Shown here piece after piece: positions 1-11,800 of a stretch of DNA of 64,000 nt (position 1 is its first letter; each line of letters opens with the position of its first letter). A model generated the notes under the pieces. It made no database searches and was not told the origin of the DNA. It saw nothing but the letters and a program-made list of their open reading frames with translations. The translations under genes were made by a program, and so were the position numbers. This DNA is from Monarcha castaneiventris obscurior (Eukaryota > Chordata > Aves > Passeriformes > Monarchidae): the NCBI GenBank assembly GCA_026261815.1, contig JAMPIT010000476.1, forward strand, positions 4,615,501-4,679,500. Direction: 5' to 3'.

Positions 1-247
1 AGTGTCCTGCTCCAGCTGCTGCTCTCTGCTCTGGGAATGCTCATCCCCAGGGATGCTTGACAGCTGCCCCTGCACTGGTGTCTCCAAGAGTCCTTGGAAG
101 GGGCAGTGGTGGCTCCTTCAAGCATCGCCTGGGCACAATAAAACTATTAACCCAGCCCAAGCACAGGCAGCATGGAATGGCCAAACTGGGCAGGACACAG
201 AGGGAGGCAGACAGTCCCTTCTGGGCAAGGGGAGTGTTTGCTGATAC

Positions 248-1937
248 CTGTGCTTTGGCTTCAGGCCGTAGCGCGAGTGGTCGAACCTGGCGTTCAGCTT
301 CTTCTCCATGTAGTCACATGCCATGGAGGAGCTGACCAGCTCCTGCAGGAATGTCTTCATGCGGGTGGTTAAGATGGTGTCGATGGGGTAGCCCCGATCT
401 CCAACGCGGTTGAGGATCCACGCACCCCGGCGGGTGCTGAGGAAGACCTAGACAAGGAAGAAGGATCACTTCTTGAAGGCAGTGATGGTCCTGGGAGGGC
501 TGCCCTGTGGGGGACATGCCCTTGCCCTGGGATCACTCTGTTTTTTGCTGCCCACGCACTGGGTAAAGACCCAGAGGGCAGAGGGAGATGGTGACTGGCA
601 TCTTGCAGGGGGGTGGGACCAAGTCTCAATTGCCTGGCAGCTGGGATTGGCAGGTGCCAGCATTGCCAAACACAGTGACTGCTGGCATGGAGCAGCAGCT
701 GTACAAGTGCCTTGGTCCTGGTGTCCTTGTGGAGCTGGCAGTGTCCCACAGGGGCTGGCCTGCCTGCCAGGACCCCACTCCTGCTGCTCACCTGCTGGGC
801 TGTTTGGCTGATCTCCACAGCCAGGTCTGACCCCGAATTCCCGATTCCGATGACAACAACCCTTTTGTTTGTGAAAGCCTGAGCATCCTTGTAGTCTCGG
901 CTGTGGAGGTAGCGGCCCTTGAACTTCTCAATTCCTGTGAGCAGGGAGGAGGGATGCTTGGTTTCCTGGTGCCAGGTTGGAGGATCACCCCCCCTAAAGA
1001 CTGGAGACGCTCCCTTGCCCCACCAAACCGTTCCTGGGGAGCATAGGAGCGCTCCTGGAGTCAAAGCAAGGCAGGGAAATGCTGGGGAATGCAGCAGGGA
1101 GAATAGGGACTGGCATGGACTAGCTTTCAAGGGTGTCTCCTCATGCCAGTGTGCAGGGCAGTACCTGGGAAGGAGCTGAGCGGGAGATGTGCGTCGGTGT
1201 GGTGCCCACTGCACACCAGCACGGCGTCGAAGACAGCCGCCTCCTGCTTCCCCTCGCTCTCCGTCACCACCTCCCACTGCCCGCTGCTGGCGAAGTCAGG
1301 GCGCTTGGACACGCGGCACACGCTGGTCTGGGTGCAGGGGAGCGGTGTCAGGCACCCTGTGCCCCCCGTTCCCGCTGCCACCTCCCCCTCGGCCCCCCAG
1401 CTCTCACCCTGAAGCGGATGTGGCGGAGCAGATCGAAGTGCTGGGCGTACATGCGGAAGTACTCCATGATCTTGGAGTTGTGCATGTAGTTGGGGAAGTC
1501 CTCAGGGATGGGGAAGTCGCTGAAGCACATCATCTCCTTGGAGGTGTTGATGATGACGGAGCGGTAGATGCTGGCACGGCCGTCCTCAGGGCGCTCCTGT
1601 GGGAGCAGGGTATGGTTCAGTGGTGGCCAGGGGAATGACGGGGAAGGATGGCTGGGGCTGATGAGGTGCTCCTTTTCATGGAGCCCCTGCCCTCAGTCTC
1701 ACCCAGAGGATCCTACTGTGGCCGGCTGCCACCCCACCAGCCACCACTGACCCCTGAGCGTCACCGTGCTGACCCCAAGCAGGACATGTGGCCAGCAGGC
1801 TTTACCTCAAACCTCCAGAGGCCTCCGATGTCGCCGGTCCTCTCGAAGCAGACGGGCTCCAGCCCCTCCTGCAGGCAGGCTTTGATGGCGCACAGCCCGC
1901 TGCTGCCCCCGCCGATGATGGCCACCTTCTTTGCCAT
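248..1937 (-). CDS. FMO5: Flavin-containing monooxygenase, FMO5-like (5' part, runs off the left edge)
   Basis: FAD- and NADPH-dependent monooxygenase of the ER membrane that oxidises soft nucleophiles; FMO5 is also known for Baeyer-Villiger reactions. Five coding exons are visible on the minus strand: 1806-1937, 1408-1596, 1165-1327, 792-934 and 248-447. All have GT/AG borders and join in frame. Their lengths of 132, 189, 163, 143 and 200 nt match the conserved FMO exon pattern as I recall it. They give about 275 residues, roughly half of a normal FMO. Visible motifs are the FAD-binding GGGSSG at residues 9-14, the FMO signature FxGxxxHxxxY at 166-176, and the NADPH-binding GIGNSG at 191-196. 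Stretches such as [26 protein letters not shown] and YGLKPKHR favour FMO5 over FMO1-4. The ATG at 1937 has A at -3 and G at +4; a plausible acceptor at 1964-1965 suggests an upstream noncoding exon. The last exons lie off-window, so completeness cannot be judged. Confidence 0.9.
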
Positions 1938-1965
1938 GCTGCTCTCCACCACCGGCGCTCTGCCT

Positions 1966-4900
1966 GGGGACAGCGTCGGACAGCGGGGCCGAGTGACCAG
2001 GGGTGCAACTGTGCAAAACTTCGACCCTGGTGCACCAAAGAGGTCTCAAGAGAGGCAGTCCCTCAAAAGTTTGTCTGGGGTTATAAAGCAACTGTTGTCC
2101 CCCACCAGGTGTGGACCTGGCCAGTGCTGGGTTTTGCACTATTGTGATGCTGCCTCTGGATGCCCTGAGGAGAAATCCTACCGAGTGTCAGGGAGCCTCA
2201 AAATCTCCCTGCCCATGCCAAGTCCCGGCGATGGAGGTGCCCTGGAGTGCTGTGCCCTTCTGTGGGGACCGACGGCTCCCTCCCAGGCGGGTGACAGCCC
2301 CTCAGCCTGCCCTTTGCGCTCTCCCTTCCCCGGGGAGGTTCCTGCTGTGCTGTCCCGATGCCCGCTGCGTGCCGGCAGCGCGGGGGACGCCCTCAACCGA
2401 CCTGCGGCCGCGGATGAGCAGCCCCCGGAAGGCTGGCGGCAGGCACGGAGCCGTGCGAGGGTCTCTGCCGGGCTGCCCCGACCCGGGACGCCGGACCGCG
2501 GCCTGGCTTTACGGTGCGCAGCGTCCAGGCGCGGGGCCTCCCCCTCCGTCACTCCTCCCACGGCACCAGGGAAAGGAAGCCACAAGTCGGCTGGCTCCCG
2601 GCCGCCTGCTCGGCTGTTCCGGCAGCGCTGTCGCCGCAGCCTCGGACGGCGGCCTAAGGAGTCATCCCAGGCGCTGACGGGGGGACACAGACACGCAGCC
2701 GATCCTTGGTTGCGTGCTTGGTAAACAAACGCTGTCCTGGACTTTTAGCCTAGGATTATCGGGATCAGCCCAACCCCGGTTATCCTGGTACCCGGGGCTA
2801 CACACGGCTCTGCCTGCTCCAGTGGCAGCCGGCACTGTATCGCCCACACCCCCTCTGCCCCTGGGCTGGGCATGTCGGCACACCGCCCCCATAGCCACGG
2901 CTCACTCCTGGGCTAGTAGAGTCCTTGGGGCCAGGGGAACACCGGTCCGAGTGGGGTGTCACTGGTGTGAGGGTGGTGGGACCAGTAAGGAGAAGGTTGT
3001 CCCTCACAGCAGGAGGCACAGACCAGGTGGATACAGAGCTCTCTGCTGTCTCCTGGCACACTCGCGGCCTCAGGACTGCAGAGGAAATTTGCTCTCCCCT
3101 GTCCAGGGAACTTTGCCGTAGAGCTGAGCAAGGCAGAGCTCTGCAGCTGAAATGGTTTTAACCTTCTAAAAGTCATACTATGTTTGCAGTAAGCTTAATA
3201 AAGCTCTTTCTGTCCCTCACTGTTGGCAAGAGCTGATCTCTGCCTGGGGCAGAGGTGCTGAGCTACCAACCCACACTCTGTGCCTGCCAGTCAAAAAGCA
3301 TCAAAAGCATCTTACCAAGCAAGGGATCAGCACGGGAACGAAGAGGCGGCACCACTGGCAGTGCTACTCTGCCTGCTCTGCTGTCAGCTGGCTTCTCGCT
3401 CTTTTGCAAGCTCTGCACGAACTGCCCGAGGGTGACAGGTACAGGGGACCTCTCTGAGCTCTCAACCGCTCTGCTGTGCTATAAAACCTCTGTGCACGGT
3501 TGCCTCTGAATTTGCCCTTCTCCCTGCAGGAGGCTGCACTGCCCTGGACTTTACCCCCCTGCATCTGGACTCATAGCCCAGACAAACTCTGCTGTCAGCC
3601 ACCAGGATGATGTCAGGGTATTTTGGTCAAGGCCAGCTGGGTGATATCTGTGGAAAAGTCACAGCTCCCCATACCTGGCAAGCATCCAGGATGCAGAGTG
3701 TGGGCAGCCGTGTCTGCTGAAGAGTGTCTGCTCTGGGCTTCCACAGTGGGCAAAAATGCCATGGGACAAGTGGAGCAGAAAGCTCCTGTTCTATCAGTGA
3801 GTTGGCAACCATATTGGAGGAGTAGGGACAAGTGACAAGCACAGGAGACCAAAGGTCTCTCTGGTGGAGCTGGAGAGAAGCAGAGAAAAGGTCAGAGGGT
3901 GGCCAGGCAGCCTGTGACCCAGCAGCAGGGTTGTGCAGTGGTGATGGTGGGTGCCACCAGGACCTCATGGAGGGTCCTGCAAGTGAGTCAAGAGCAACTT
4001 TTGGCACACACATGTATGTGGGAGCCACTGATGCACAGATTTGCTGCTGTACCCTCCATGATGTAGAGAGGAAGACCCCAACAGCTCTAAGAACAGACTC
4101 TAAGCGCAGACAAAAACCACTGTTTTGGAAAAGGTAGAACAAAGATGTTTTGGCACAGCACAAACCCTGCCCACCCCAGAGGGTGCCAGCTGCCTGTGCT
4201 CCCATAGCCACCACAGGGCTGGTCTCTGCCTTTGGGCAGGAGGGCTGGCCAGGGTGTCTGGATGTTGCTATGCACATGCTGGACTGGCCCAGCCAGCTGC
4301 AAGGCATGCAGTGTGACCCAGGGGATTATTTTTTAGTCACTGGAGCACCAACCCTGACCCGGCAGCTTCACTGGCTCACCCTGTCAGTGGGTCAGGACTC
4401 GGCTTCAGGGGCTCCTGTCACACCAAGCACTTTCATTTCAGCCCCTGTACAACTGACAGGCACTGACAGGGTGCTTATATCAGCAGCCATCAGGCTGCTC
4501 CTGCACACTCCACCCAGGAGAACAGCACACTTAAACACTGCCTGGTCTTAATACGACTTAATTGGTGCTTTCCAGGGCCTGAGTTCACCAATAGATCTCA
4601 CTGACCACAGAGAGCCTCACCTGGGCCAAATCCCTCCACCCACATGCCAGGAGTAGTTTAAGCTCATTATTTGAGCTCAGTCCAGAGCCCTCACTCCCTG
4701 CCTGGCTGTGGTCCCTGATGATGTGCATTCTATGATTTTCTGGCTCAGTCTTGGCCCCAGCTCATTACAGAGGCTTCTTGTGGTCCCCTCCTGCCAAGCA
4801 CCAGCAGCACTCTGTGAAAAACAGGCTGCCAGTGGTACCAGGGGAGGAGAGCTAGCCTGCCTGGAGCACAGGGAACTGTGGCAGTGGCTGGTAGAGCCAG

Positions 4901-5766
4901 AGCCTCTTGCTGCAAGAAGGTGCAAGCAAGGCTCAGACCTGGGGCTGGATGTATTTCTGGGCTGACTCTGCAGGACTCTCTCTGCAGCCTGGAATATGCT
5001 AACAATCAGGAATTGTTGTGAATGCATTGTACCCCCTGAGAGACTGAAAATCCCGTGGAAGGAAAAAGGAACTGGGAAGCTTTGGACAAGAGCTGCAGGA
5101 GCAGGCTGTTGCTGGAAGCTGCTTCTCCTGTTACCCACTGGATGATCAATCCTTCAGTCCCACTATCCTTTCCCCATGGCTCTGGGAGCCATGTGCTCAT
5201 TATCTGGCCTTAGTGCAGCACTTAAATTGAGAGCAATAGGGAAGAGATTGCTTAGGAAGGCAAAGCTCTTTCTAACTGAGGAGAGACCCCCATGGGTCCC
5301 CTCCAGGCAGGCGTTGTAGAGCAGGCTGTGCAGGGTATGCTTATGATGGCAGCATGATCAGTGTATTTATAGGATACAGATACAGGGGTGATTGCAGAGA
5401 AACCTCTGCAAGTCACAGCTACCACGTACACCATGGGCTATTGCAGGTGCCCAGTGAGAGCATGCAGATTCACAGTATTAGCAGTGAGCTGCTGGATGAG
5501 TGTGCTGAGCCCTCCCCAAGCTCTGCAGAGACTGGTTTTTGTCACCAGAGAACAGTCAGTGCAGACCCTGCCTGACAGCCCACCAGAAGGGCAAGACAGC
5601 ACCAGACATCTGAGTGCAGGCCCTGGAGCCTGCAGCACCGCTTGTGTAGAAGTCTTGGCCGGATTGATGTGGTTTAGGATGTGAGTTCAAGTCCCAGAAT
5701 CCCCTCCCTGTGCGTGCTCAGAACAGCAGCACACAGCCCCTGCTCTGCGATGAAGCCAGGGGTCGG
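1966..5766. other. Intergenic stretch between FMO5-like and the PLPP6-like gene
   Basis: I see no convincing coding exon here. The part next to FMO (about 2320-2680) is strongly CpG-rich and is listed separately as a promoter candidate. A plus-strand AATAAA lies at 3197-3202, but no plus-strand gene is recognisable upstream of it, so it is probably chance. The right end, next to 5767, should hold the 3' UTR of the PLPP6-like gene; no clear minus-strand AATAAA was found. Confidence 0.5.
2320..2680 (-). promoter_or_regulatory. CpG-rich block upstream of the FMO5-like gene, candidate promoter or first exon
   Basis: GC- and CpG-dense sequence (with GCGGCCGCGG near 2404) lies 400-750 bp upstream of the FMO start codon, while its flanks are ordinary. 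FMO genes usually carry a noncoding first exon, and the sequence just before the ATG looks like a splice acceptor, so the transcription start should lie upstream. Assigning it to this block is inference. Confidence 0.35.
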
Positions 5767-8368
5767 TCAGTGGCTCCAGAGCGCGAAGAGGGCGGGCGCG
5801 GTGGCCGGGGACAGCCAGCAGTGCTCCACCACGCCGTACAGTGCATAGCCCAGCAGCAGCCCGAAGAGCACGTCCGTCATGTTGTGCCTGCCCAGCATGA
5901 CCCGGGAGATGCTGACGATGAGAGCCCAGAGCACCACGAGCACGCGCAGCGGCACGGCCAGGACCAGGTGGCGCAGGACAAAGCGGCAGACGAGAGCGGC
6001 CCTGGTGGCATGGCCCGAGGGGAAAGAGTACTTGTCCACCGAGATGGTGACGAACATGTCCATCTTGTTGTGGGTGGGCCGCGGCCGCTTGACGAGCCCC
6101 TTCACCACCGCCACCATCACCAGGTCCAGCAGCAAAGCTGGGGGAGACAGGAACAGGGGGTTACAGAAAGCAGCGCCATCGACTAAGGGAGCCCTCGGCT
6201 GCTCAAAGCTGCCAGAAGGCGGCGTTATTCCCCACGGCTGCAACACCCAGCCCCGGAGAGCACAGCACCCAGCTGCTCTTGGGTCCTCTGCAGCAGCTTG
6301 AGCACATCCTCCACCTCTACTCCTCTGCACACACCCCTCCTGCACCACCAGACCCTTGGCCTGCCACGGCCAACAGGGCTCTGCCCAGCCTGCACCCCAG
6401 GGCTTTTCTCTCTGTGCAAAATCTGATCTTGCCATGACTTTGGGCTCAATCTGCTCCTTAATCTGAAGGCAGCACAAGCATTAAGTCCCCACAGCACCCT
6501 TCCTGGCAGTGCTGACTCTGCATTGCTCTGTCTACCCTGGTGACAGGGGTCGAAACAGCTGGGTGAATGATCAACCCACTCCACTCAGGCACAGGTCAGT
6601 GGGAAAGGCTCAGCGTTGGTGTGGTGCCAGAGCTCCTGGGCTCTGGCTTCTCCCTGCTGCTGGGGGAAAAGTTAACCATGCTTTGGTTTTCAAGAGATTA
6701 ATAAAGGACAATTTATGGTGGCTTGCCCCCTGAGAGCTAAAGGCTGTTGTGACAGAAGCGGCAAAGTACCTGTGGTAAGTGTTCAGCCAGTATTTGGCAA
6801 GAGCAGCTTCTCATGTAGGGCAGAGGGTGCTTTCTCCATCCCTGTTAGCTCAGCTTAGCACAGCACTCACAGCCAGGGCTACTTCTTCCAGGGAAGTCGT
6901 GTAAGAGACCAACTTCTGTTTGTCCTAAGACTTGTTTCTGGACACCAAATCTTTTGGTCACTTCAGTTCATTTCCTTTGGTTAATCATTTAAGAACAAAT
7001 TTTCATTTTTTTTTTCCACATGTAAGTCTAGATCAATTGCTTTTTCTCTTTCTACACAGGATTTAGGAAACTCAAGTTGGACACGAGGGAAGCCTCCTTC
7101 CCCACATGGGTGCTGCAGCCCTGGGACAGATCCCCAGAGAGGTGGGTGGCTCTGGCCCAGAGCACTGAGGTCTGGACAAGGCCCTGGTGCTGGGACAGAT
7201 CTCCATGGAGCAGAGGTTAGGCTGGAGGCCCCCAGGTCCCTTCCCACTGCTCTGCTGCGGGGCTGTAATTTAACCGTGTGCTGCTAGATGAGAAAGATAC
7301 ACAAACCTATGTTTCCCACCAAGCAAATTTCAATTCAAAATCTAAGTGTGAGATCCTAATTATTTGCAATTTAATACAAGAGTAACAACAAGGTATCCGA
7401 GAAGGTCTGGTGCTCTGGAGGTATTACAGTTTCTAAATAAGCAAAAATCAGTACTCTTAAATATACCTAGGCTACTCTGTGTGTGTGTCTAATACTACAT
7501 CATGCCAGGTTCATGCTTTAAACCAGGTTTCCTCACTGGCTGGTACAGAACAATTCACCAAGCCTGCAGGGAACCAAGGGTGAGCATCTGTGTGCCAGAG
7601 CAGCTTTCCAGGTAATGGGCTGGTGTCTCAACACTAGGAAGCTGCACCTAGAATGTGCTGTTCTGACAAGCTCGAAGAGCTAAACGAGGCTTCAACCCTG
7701 AGAGTTTTTTATAACTGCAGGAGCAGTTTAGCTGTCGAGAGTTTCGCAGTGCGTGGTTGCAGCCGTGACAGATGAGTCGGTGCCACCACGCCCTTAAACT
7801 GCAGGGTCACTCCCTCTGCTACCAGGCGTCCCAGATGAGCCTGCACAGGTTGCTCAAAAGCAGCTGCTGCCCTCGGGGCTTCGCTTTACCTAGCTCTGCC
7901 CCGTCCCTCGGGCCCCCCTCCCCAGCCCCTGCCTGCGGAGCCCCGGGGCGAGCCCCTCGCCTCACCGAAGAGCAGGTTGAGCAGCACCTCCCTGGCCGCC
8001 GAGCTGTCACTCTGGCAGAGCCCGTAGAAGGTGCCGAGCAGCCAGGGGATGCCGTGCCCCGACACCTCGATGACCTTCATGAGGGGGCGGGCGCTGCCCC
8101 AGGCCGAGCCCTCTCCAGCGCACACGCCCAGGCGCTTGGAGGCCCAGAGGTCGATGGCGAGCAGGGAGCTGAGGGCGATGCCCACGAAGGACGGGTTCAG
8201 CTTCATGCAGTCCTCCTCGGGCAGCGGGGCGGCCGCGGCGCCGCCGGGCTCCTTGCGGCGGGAGGGGCTGTCGGGGGCGGCGGGCCCGCGCTGGCTCAGC
8301 GACAGGAACTCCAGGCGGCCGCCGCTGCCGCCAGCGCGTCGCTCGCGGCTGCTCCGGGGGCTCGGCAT
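5767..8368 (-). CDS. PLPP6: Phospholipid phosphatase 6-like (PAP2 family), two exons
   Basis: Integral-membrane phosphatase of the PAP2 family; PLPP6 hydrolyses presqualene and other isoprenoid diphosphates at the ER and nuclear envelope. Exon 1 is 7966-8368 and exon 2 is 5767-6137, separated by a 1.83-kb intron; together they encode 257 residues. The three PAP2 motifs are intact: KGLVKRPRP (147-155), PSGH (174-177) and [12 protein letters not shown] (212-223), so the enzyme should be active. This separates it from PLPP7, whose motifs are degenerate as I recall. The conserved [13 protein letters not shown] block (49-61) and hydrophobic stretches around 62-76, 134-147 and 192-211 fit the family. 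The N-terminal LEFLSLSQ resembles PLPP7, so this may be a separate paralogue rather than the true PLPP6 orthologue. It is divergent from FAM78B, with 499 bp between start codons. The intron holds only unremarkable sequence, including a T-run near 7005. Confidence 0.88.
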
Positions 8369-8867
8369 GGCGACGGGAGGCGGCCTGCGGGAGGCGGGCG
8401 CCGGTCACCCGCTGCCGGGCCCGCTCGGGACCCAGCATGTCACCCTGCCCGGGGCCGCCTCCCTCTCCCCCTCCCCGCGCCCTGCCCGGTGCCCCCGCCC
8501 CGCGCTACCGCACCGCCGGGGCGCGGTGCCCCCGCTCTCGGTGCGTCCCCGGCGCGTCCCCGAGGCGGCGCGCCCGCGCTTCCCCCGCTACCGGGCGGCC
8601 CCGGCGCCGCTTCCGCTTCCGCTTCCGCCCGTGACGCACGTGGTGGCCGCGGAGCCCCCGGCGCGCCCCGCCCACCGGCGCGCACGTGCCCGCCCCGGCC
8701 GGCGTACGGCGGCCGGCGAGGGCCGCAAGAGGCCCGGCGGCAGCGGCGCCTTCGCGCTGCCGGCGCCGGTGCGGGCGCCGTGCGGCGGGCGGCGATGCGC
8801 GGCGGGCGGGCGGCGGCGGGACCGGCCGCCCCCCCGGGCCCGCGGTGACGGCGGCTCGGCCGCGGCC
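8369..8867. promoter_or_regulatory. Divergent CpG-island promoter of the PLPP6-like gene and FAM78B
   Basis: The 499 bp between the two start codons are extremely GC- and CpG-rich, and the island continues into both first exons (about 8220-9200). Readable elements are three consecutive CTTCC/TTCCGC ETS-type repeats at about 8609-8628, a TGACG CRE half-site at 8632-8636, and two CACGTG E-boxes at 8637-8642 and 8683-8688. No TATA box is seen. Such a layout is typical of bidirectional housekeeping-type promoters; actual start sites cannot be read from sequence. Confidence 0.75.
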
Positions 8868-11800
8868 ATGGGGTGCCTGCAGAGCGTGGCCTGCAAGGCG
8901 CGGGTGCGCCGGGAGCAGATCGTGGTGTCGGACGTGTCGGCCACCATCGAGCCGGCGGCCACGGCCATCGAGGAGAGCTCGCCGGTGGTGCTGCGGTACC
9001 GCACGCCCTACTTCCGCGCCTCCGCCCGCGTCCTCATGCCGCCCATCGCCCGGCGGCACACCTGGGTGGTGGGCTGGATCCAGGCCTGCAACCACATGGA
9101 GTTCTACAACACCTACAGCGACCTCGGCGTGTGAGCACCGCGGGCGGGCACGGGGGGACGGGGTCGGGCACGGCAGCGGGGATGGGGGCACGGGGGCCTG
9201 GGCGGGCCCCGGGCTGCGTGCGGCGTGGGCTTCCCGGTGCGGGCACCTGCCCTGCTTCGGCCGCAGGCACCGGCTGCGGCACCCCCGGCATTGGGTGCTG
9301 CACCCCGGCATTGGGTGCTGCCCCCCCGGCACCCTGTGCTGCACCCCCGGCATTGGCTGCTGCACCCCCGGCATTGGGTGCTGCCCCCCCGGCATTGGCT
9401 GCTGCACCCCGGCACCCTGTGCTGCACCCCCGGCATTGGGTGCTGCACCCCGGCATTGGGTGCTGCACCTCGGCACCCTGTGCTGTACCCCCGGCATTGG
9501 GTGCTGTACCCCCGGCATTGGGTGCTGCACCCCCGGCATTGGGTGCTGTACCCCCGGCATTGGGTGCTGCACCCCCGGCATTGGGTGCTGTATCCCGGCA
9601 TTGGGTGCTGCACCCCGGCACCCTGTGCTGCACCCCCGGCATTGGGTGCTGCATCCCCGGCATTGGGTGCTGCCCCCCGGCATTGGGTGCTGTACCCCGG
9701 CACCCTGTGCTGCACCCCCGGCACCCTGTGCTGCACCCCCGGCATTGGGTGCTGTATCCCGGCATTGGGTGCTGCACCCCCGGCACCCTGTGCTGCACCC
9801 CGGCTCCCTGTGCTGTACCCCCGGCACCCTGTGCTGCACCCCGGCTCCCTGTGCTGCACCCCGGCTCCCTGTGCTGTACCCCGGCACCCTGTGCTGCACC
9901 CCGGCTCCCTGTGCTGTACCCCCGGCACCCTGTGCTGCACCCCGGCTCCCTGTGCTGTACCCCCGGCATTGGGTGCTGCACCCCGGCATTGGGTGCTGCA
10001 CCCCGGCATTGGGTGCTGTACCCCCGGCATTGGGTGCTGCCCCCCCGGCACCCTGTGCTGCACCCCGGCACCCTGTGCTGCACCCCCGGCACCCTGTGCT
10101 GCACCCCGGCATTGGGTGCTGCACCCCTGGCACCCGGTGCTGCACCCCGGCACCCGGTGCTGCCCCTCTACTGCACCTCTGCAGCCGCAGCCACGCACGG
10201 GCAACACCGTCACCGCAGCACCCGCTCACCGACCCCACAATTCCTGCTCCTCGCGCCCCACAGCGGCTCCTGCACCATGCCGGTGGCCTGGAGCTCACCC
10301 TTCCGAGGGTTTTGCGGCCGCTGTCTCCCACCAAGCATCGTTTCTTCTTTAGGACTGGGACATGAGCGTGGGCAGTGCTGGGGGAGTTGCTCCCTTGGCT
10401 TGTGTTAGAAGACGGAAAGGGTGCGGTGCTTGGCAGAAGTGGCAGCTGGAAAACAGCCTTTCCTAAGGCTGAGGGTGTGGGTGACTTGTGGGGATGCCGA
10501 AGGGCAAAGCTTTTGGCTCTGCGTCTGTGTCTTCTGCCTTTGGAAAGGGGTGATGCAAGAGGGGAGATGTCCAGAGGGGTCTGTTCTGTAGCTCGCTGGT
10601 GGGCTCCTGCTGCTGGTGCCACAGGCGTGGGTGCTGGGGGAGCAGCAGGCCCTTGTGCTGCCTGCCTGCATCCTTGTATCATGACAGATTGGTGTGCGTG
10701 GGGCACTGGAGCACCTGGGGACATTGGAGTGAGTGGAGGTCATAATTTGGGAGGGAGGCAGAAGTATGGCCCTAGCCCCTCTGCTCCAAAGCTACTCCCT
10801 TGTAATTGCCATGCAGGCCTTGCCATAGCCACACGGTGTTGGTAACATGGTCAGCAGCAAAGATTTGGGCTGAATTCCACCCCCCCAGCCATATTGCAGG
10901 GATTTTGTTGTGCCAGTGGCAAGGTGTAATTGTGGGATTTAATTGTTGTACGTGTATCTGTATTTAAGGCACAAAACTTGCAGACCTCTTGCAGGAGGGG
11001 GCTGCTGACAGGCTGGGCCATTGCCCTGGTCACGGTGCTGCAGCTGGTGGATGGGGAAGGCTGTTCTCCAGCACAGGAGCCGATTAAAGAGAGAGTGACC
11101 CCAAAGAGACTCAGGAGTGGGTTTTGGCCCAGTCGGTTTAATTGCAGGTTAATTAAAATGGCATTGTGTTGGCAGAGCAAAGGCTTGAGCTAGATGTGCA
11201 GGTCTCAGTAAAGGAACCAAAGCTGAATTTGTTCTTCAGGTTGTCCCTGAGAGTTTGCTGCTGGTAGGGAGAGGGTCCCTGTGTTGCTGGCTTCCCCATC
11301 CCTCGCTGGGCACTGTTGCTGCCATTTCCCTGCTCACCTTTCTCTTCCCGTTCACTAGGTCAAGCTGGGAGCTGCCTGACCTGCGAGAAGGAAGGGTGAA
11401 AGCCATCAGCGATTCGGATGGCGTGAGCTACCCCTGGTATGGAAACACCACAGAAACCGTGACCCTGGTCGGGCCCACTAACAAGATCTCCAGGTTCTCG
11501 GTGAGCATGAACGACAATTTCTACCCCAGCGTGACGTGGGCTGTCCCTGTGAGCAACAGTAACGTGCCGTTGCTGACCAGGATTAAAAGGGACCAGAGTT
11601 TTACCACGTGGCTTGTGGCCATGAACACAACCACCAAGGAGAAGATCATCTTGCAGACTATAAAGTGGAGGATGCGAGTGGACATTGAGGTCGATCCCAT
11701 GCAGCTGCTGGGGCAGCGGGCACGGCTGGTGGGAAGGACTCAGCAGGAGCAGCCGCGGATCCTCAGCAGGATGGAGCCCATCCCACCAAACGCACTAGTG

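Noticed and set aside
1648..2724. 358-codon plus-strand ORF
   Set aside because: Antisense to the FMO5-like first exon and to a CpG-rich block; no recognisable protein and composition of a GC shadow frame.
3197..3202. AATAAA on the plus strand as the end of an unseen gene
   Set aside because: No upstream plus-strand exon can be recognised; the hexamer is common by chance.
7772..8848. 358-codon plus-strand ORF opposite the PLPP6-like exon 1
   Set aside because: Shadow of the real minus-strand exon in a CpG island.
8686..10365. Very long ORFs on both strands across 8505-10724, including a plus-strand frame of 559 codons
   Set aside because: They run through the minisatellite and GC-rich exon 1 shadow frames. 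The repeat lacks stops in most frames, and the true FAM78B frame is clear.
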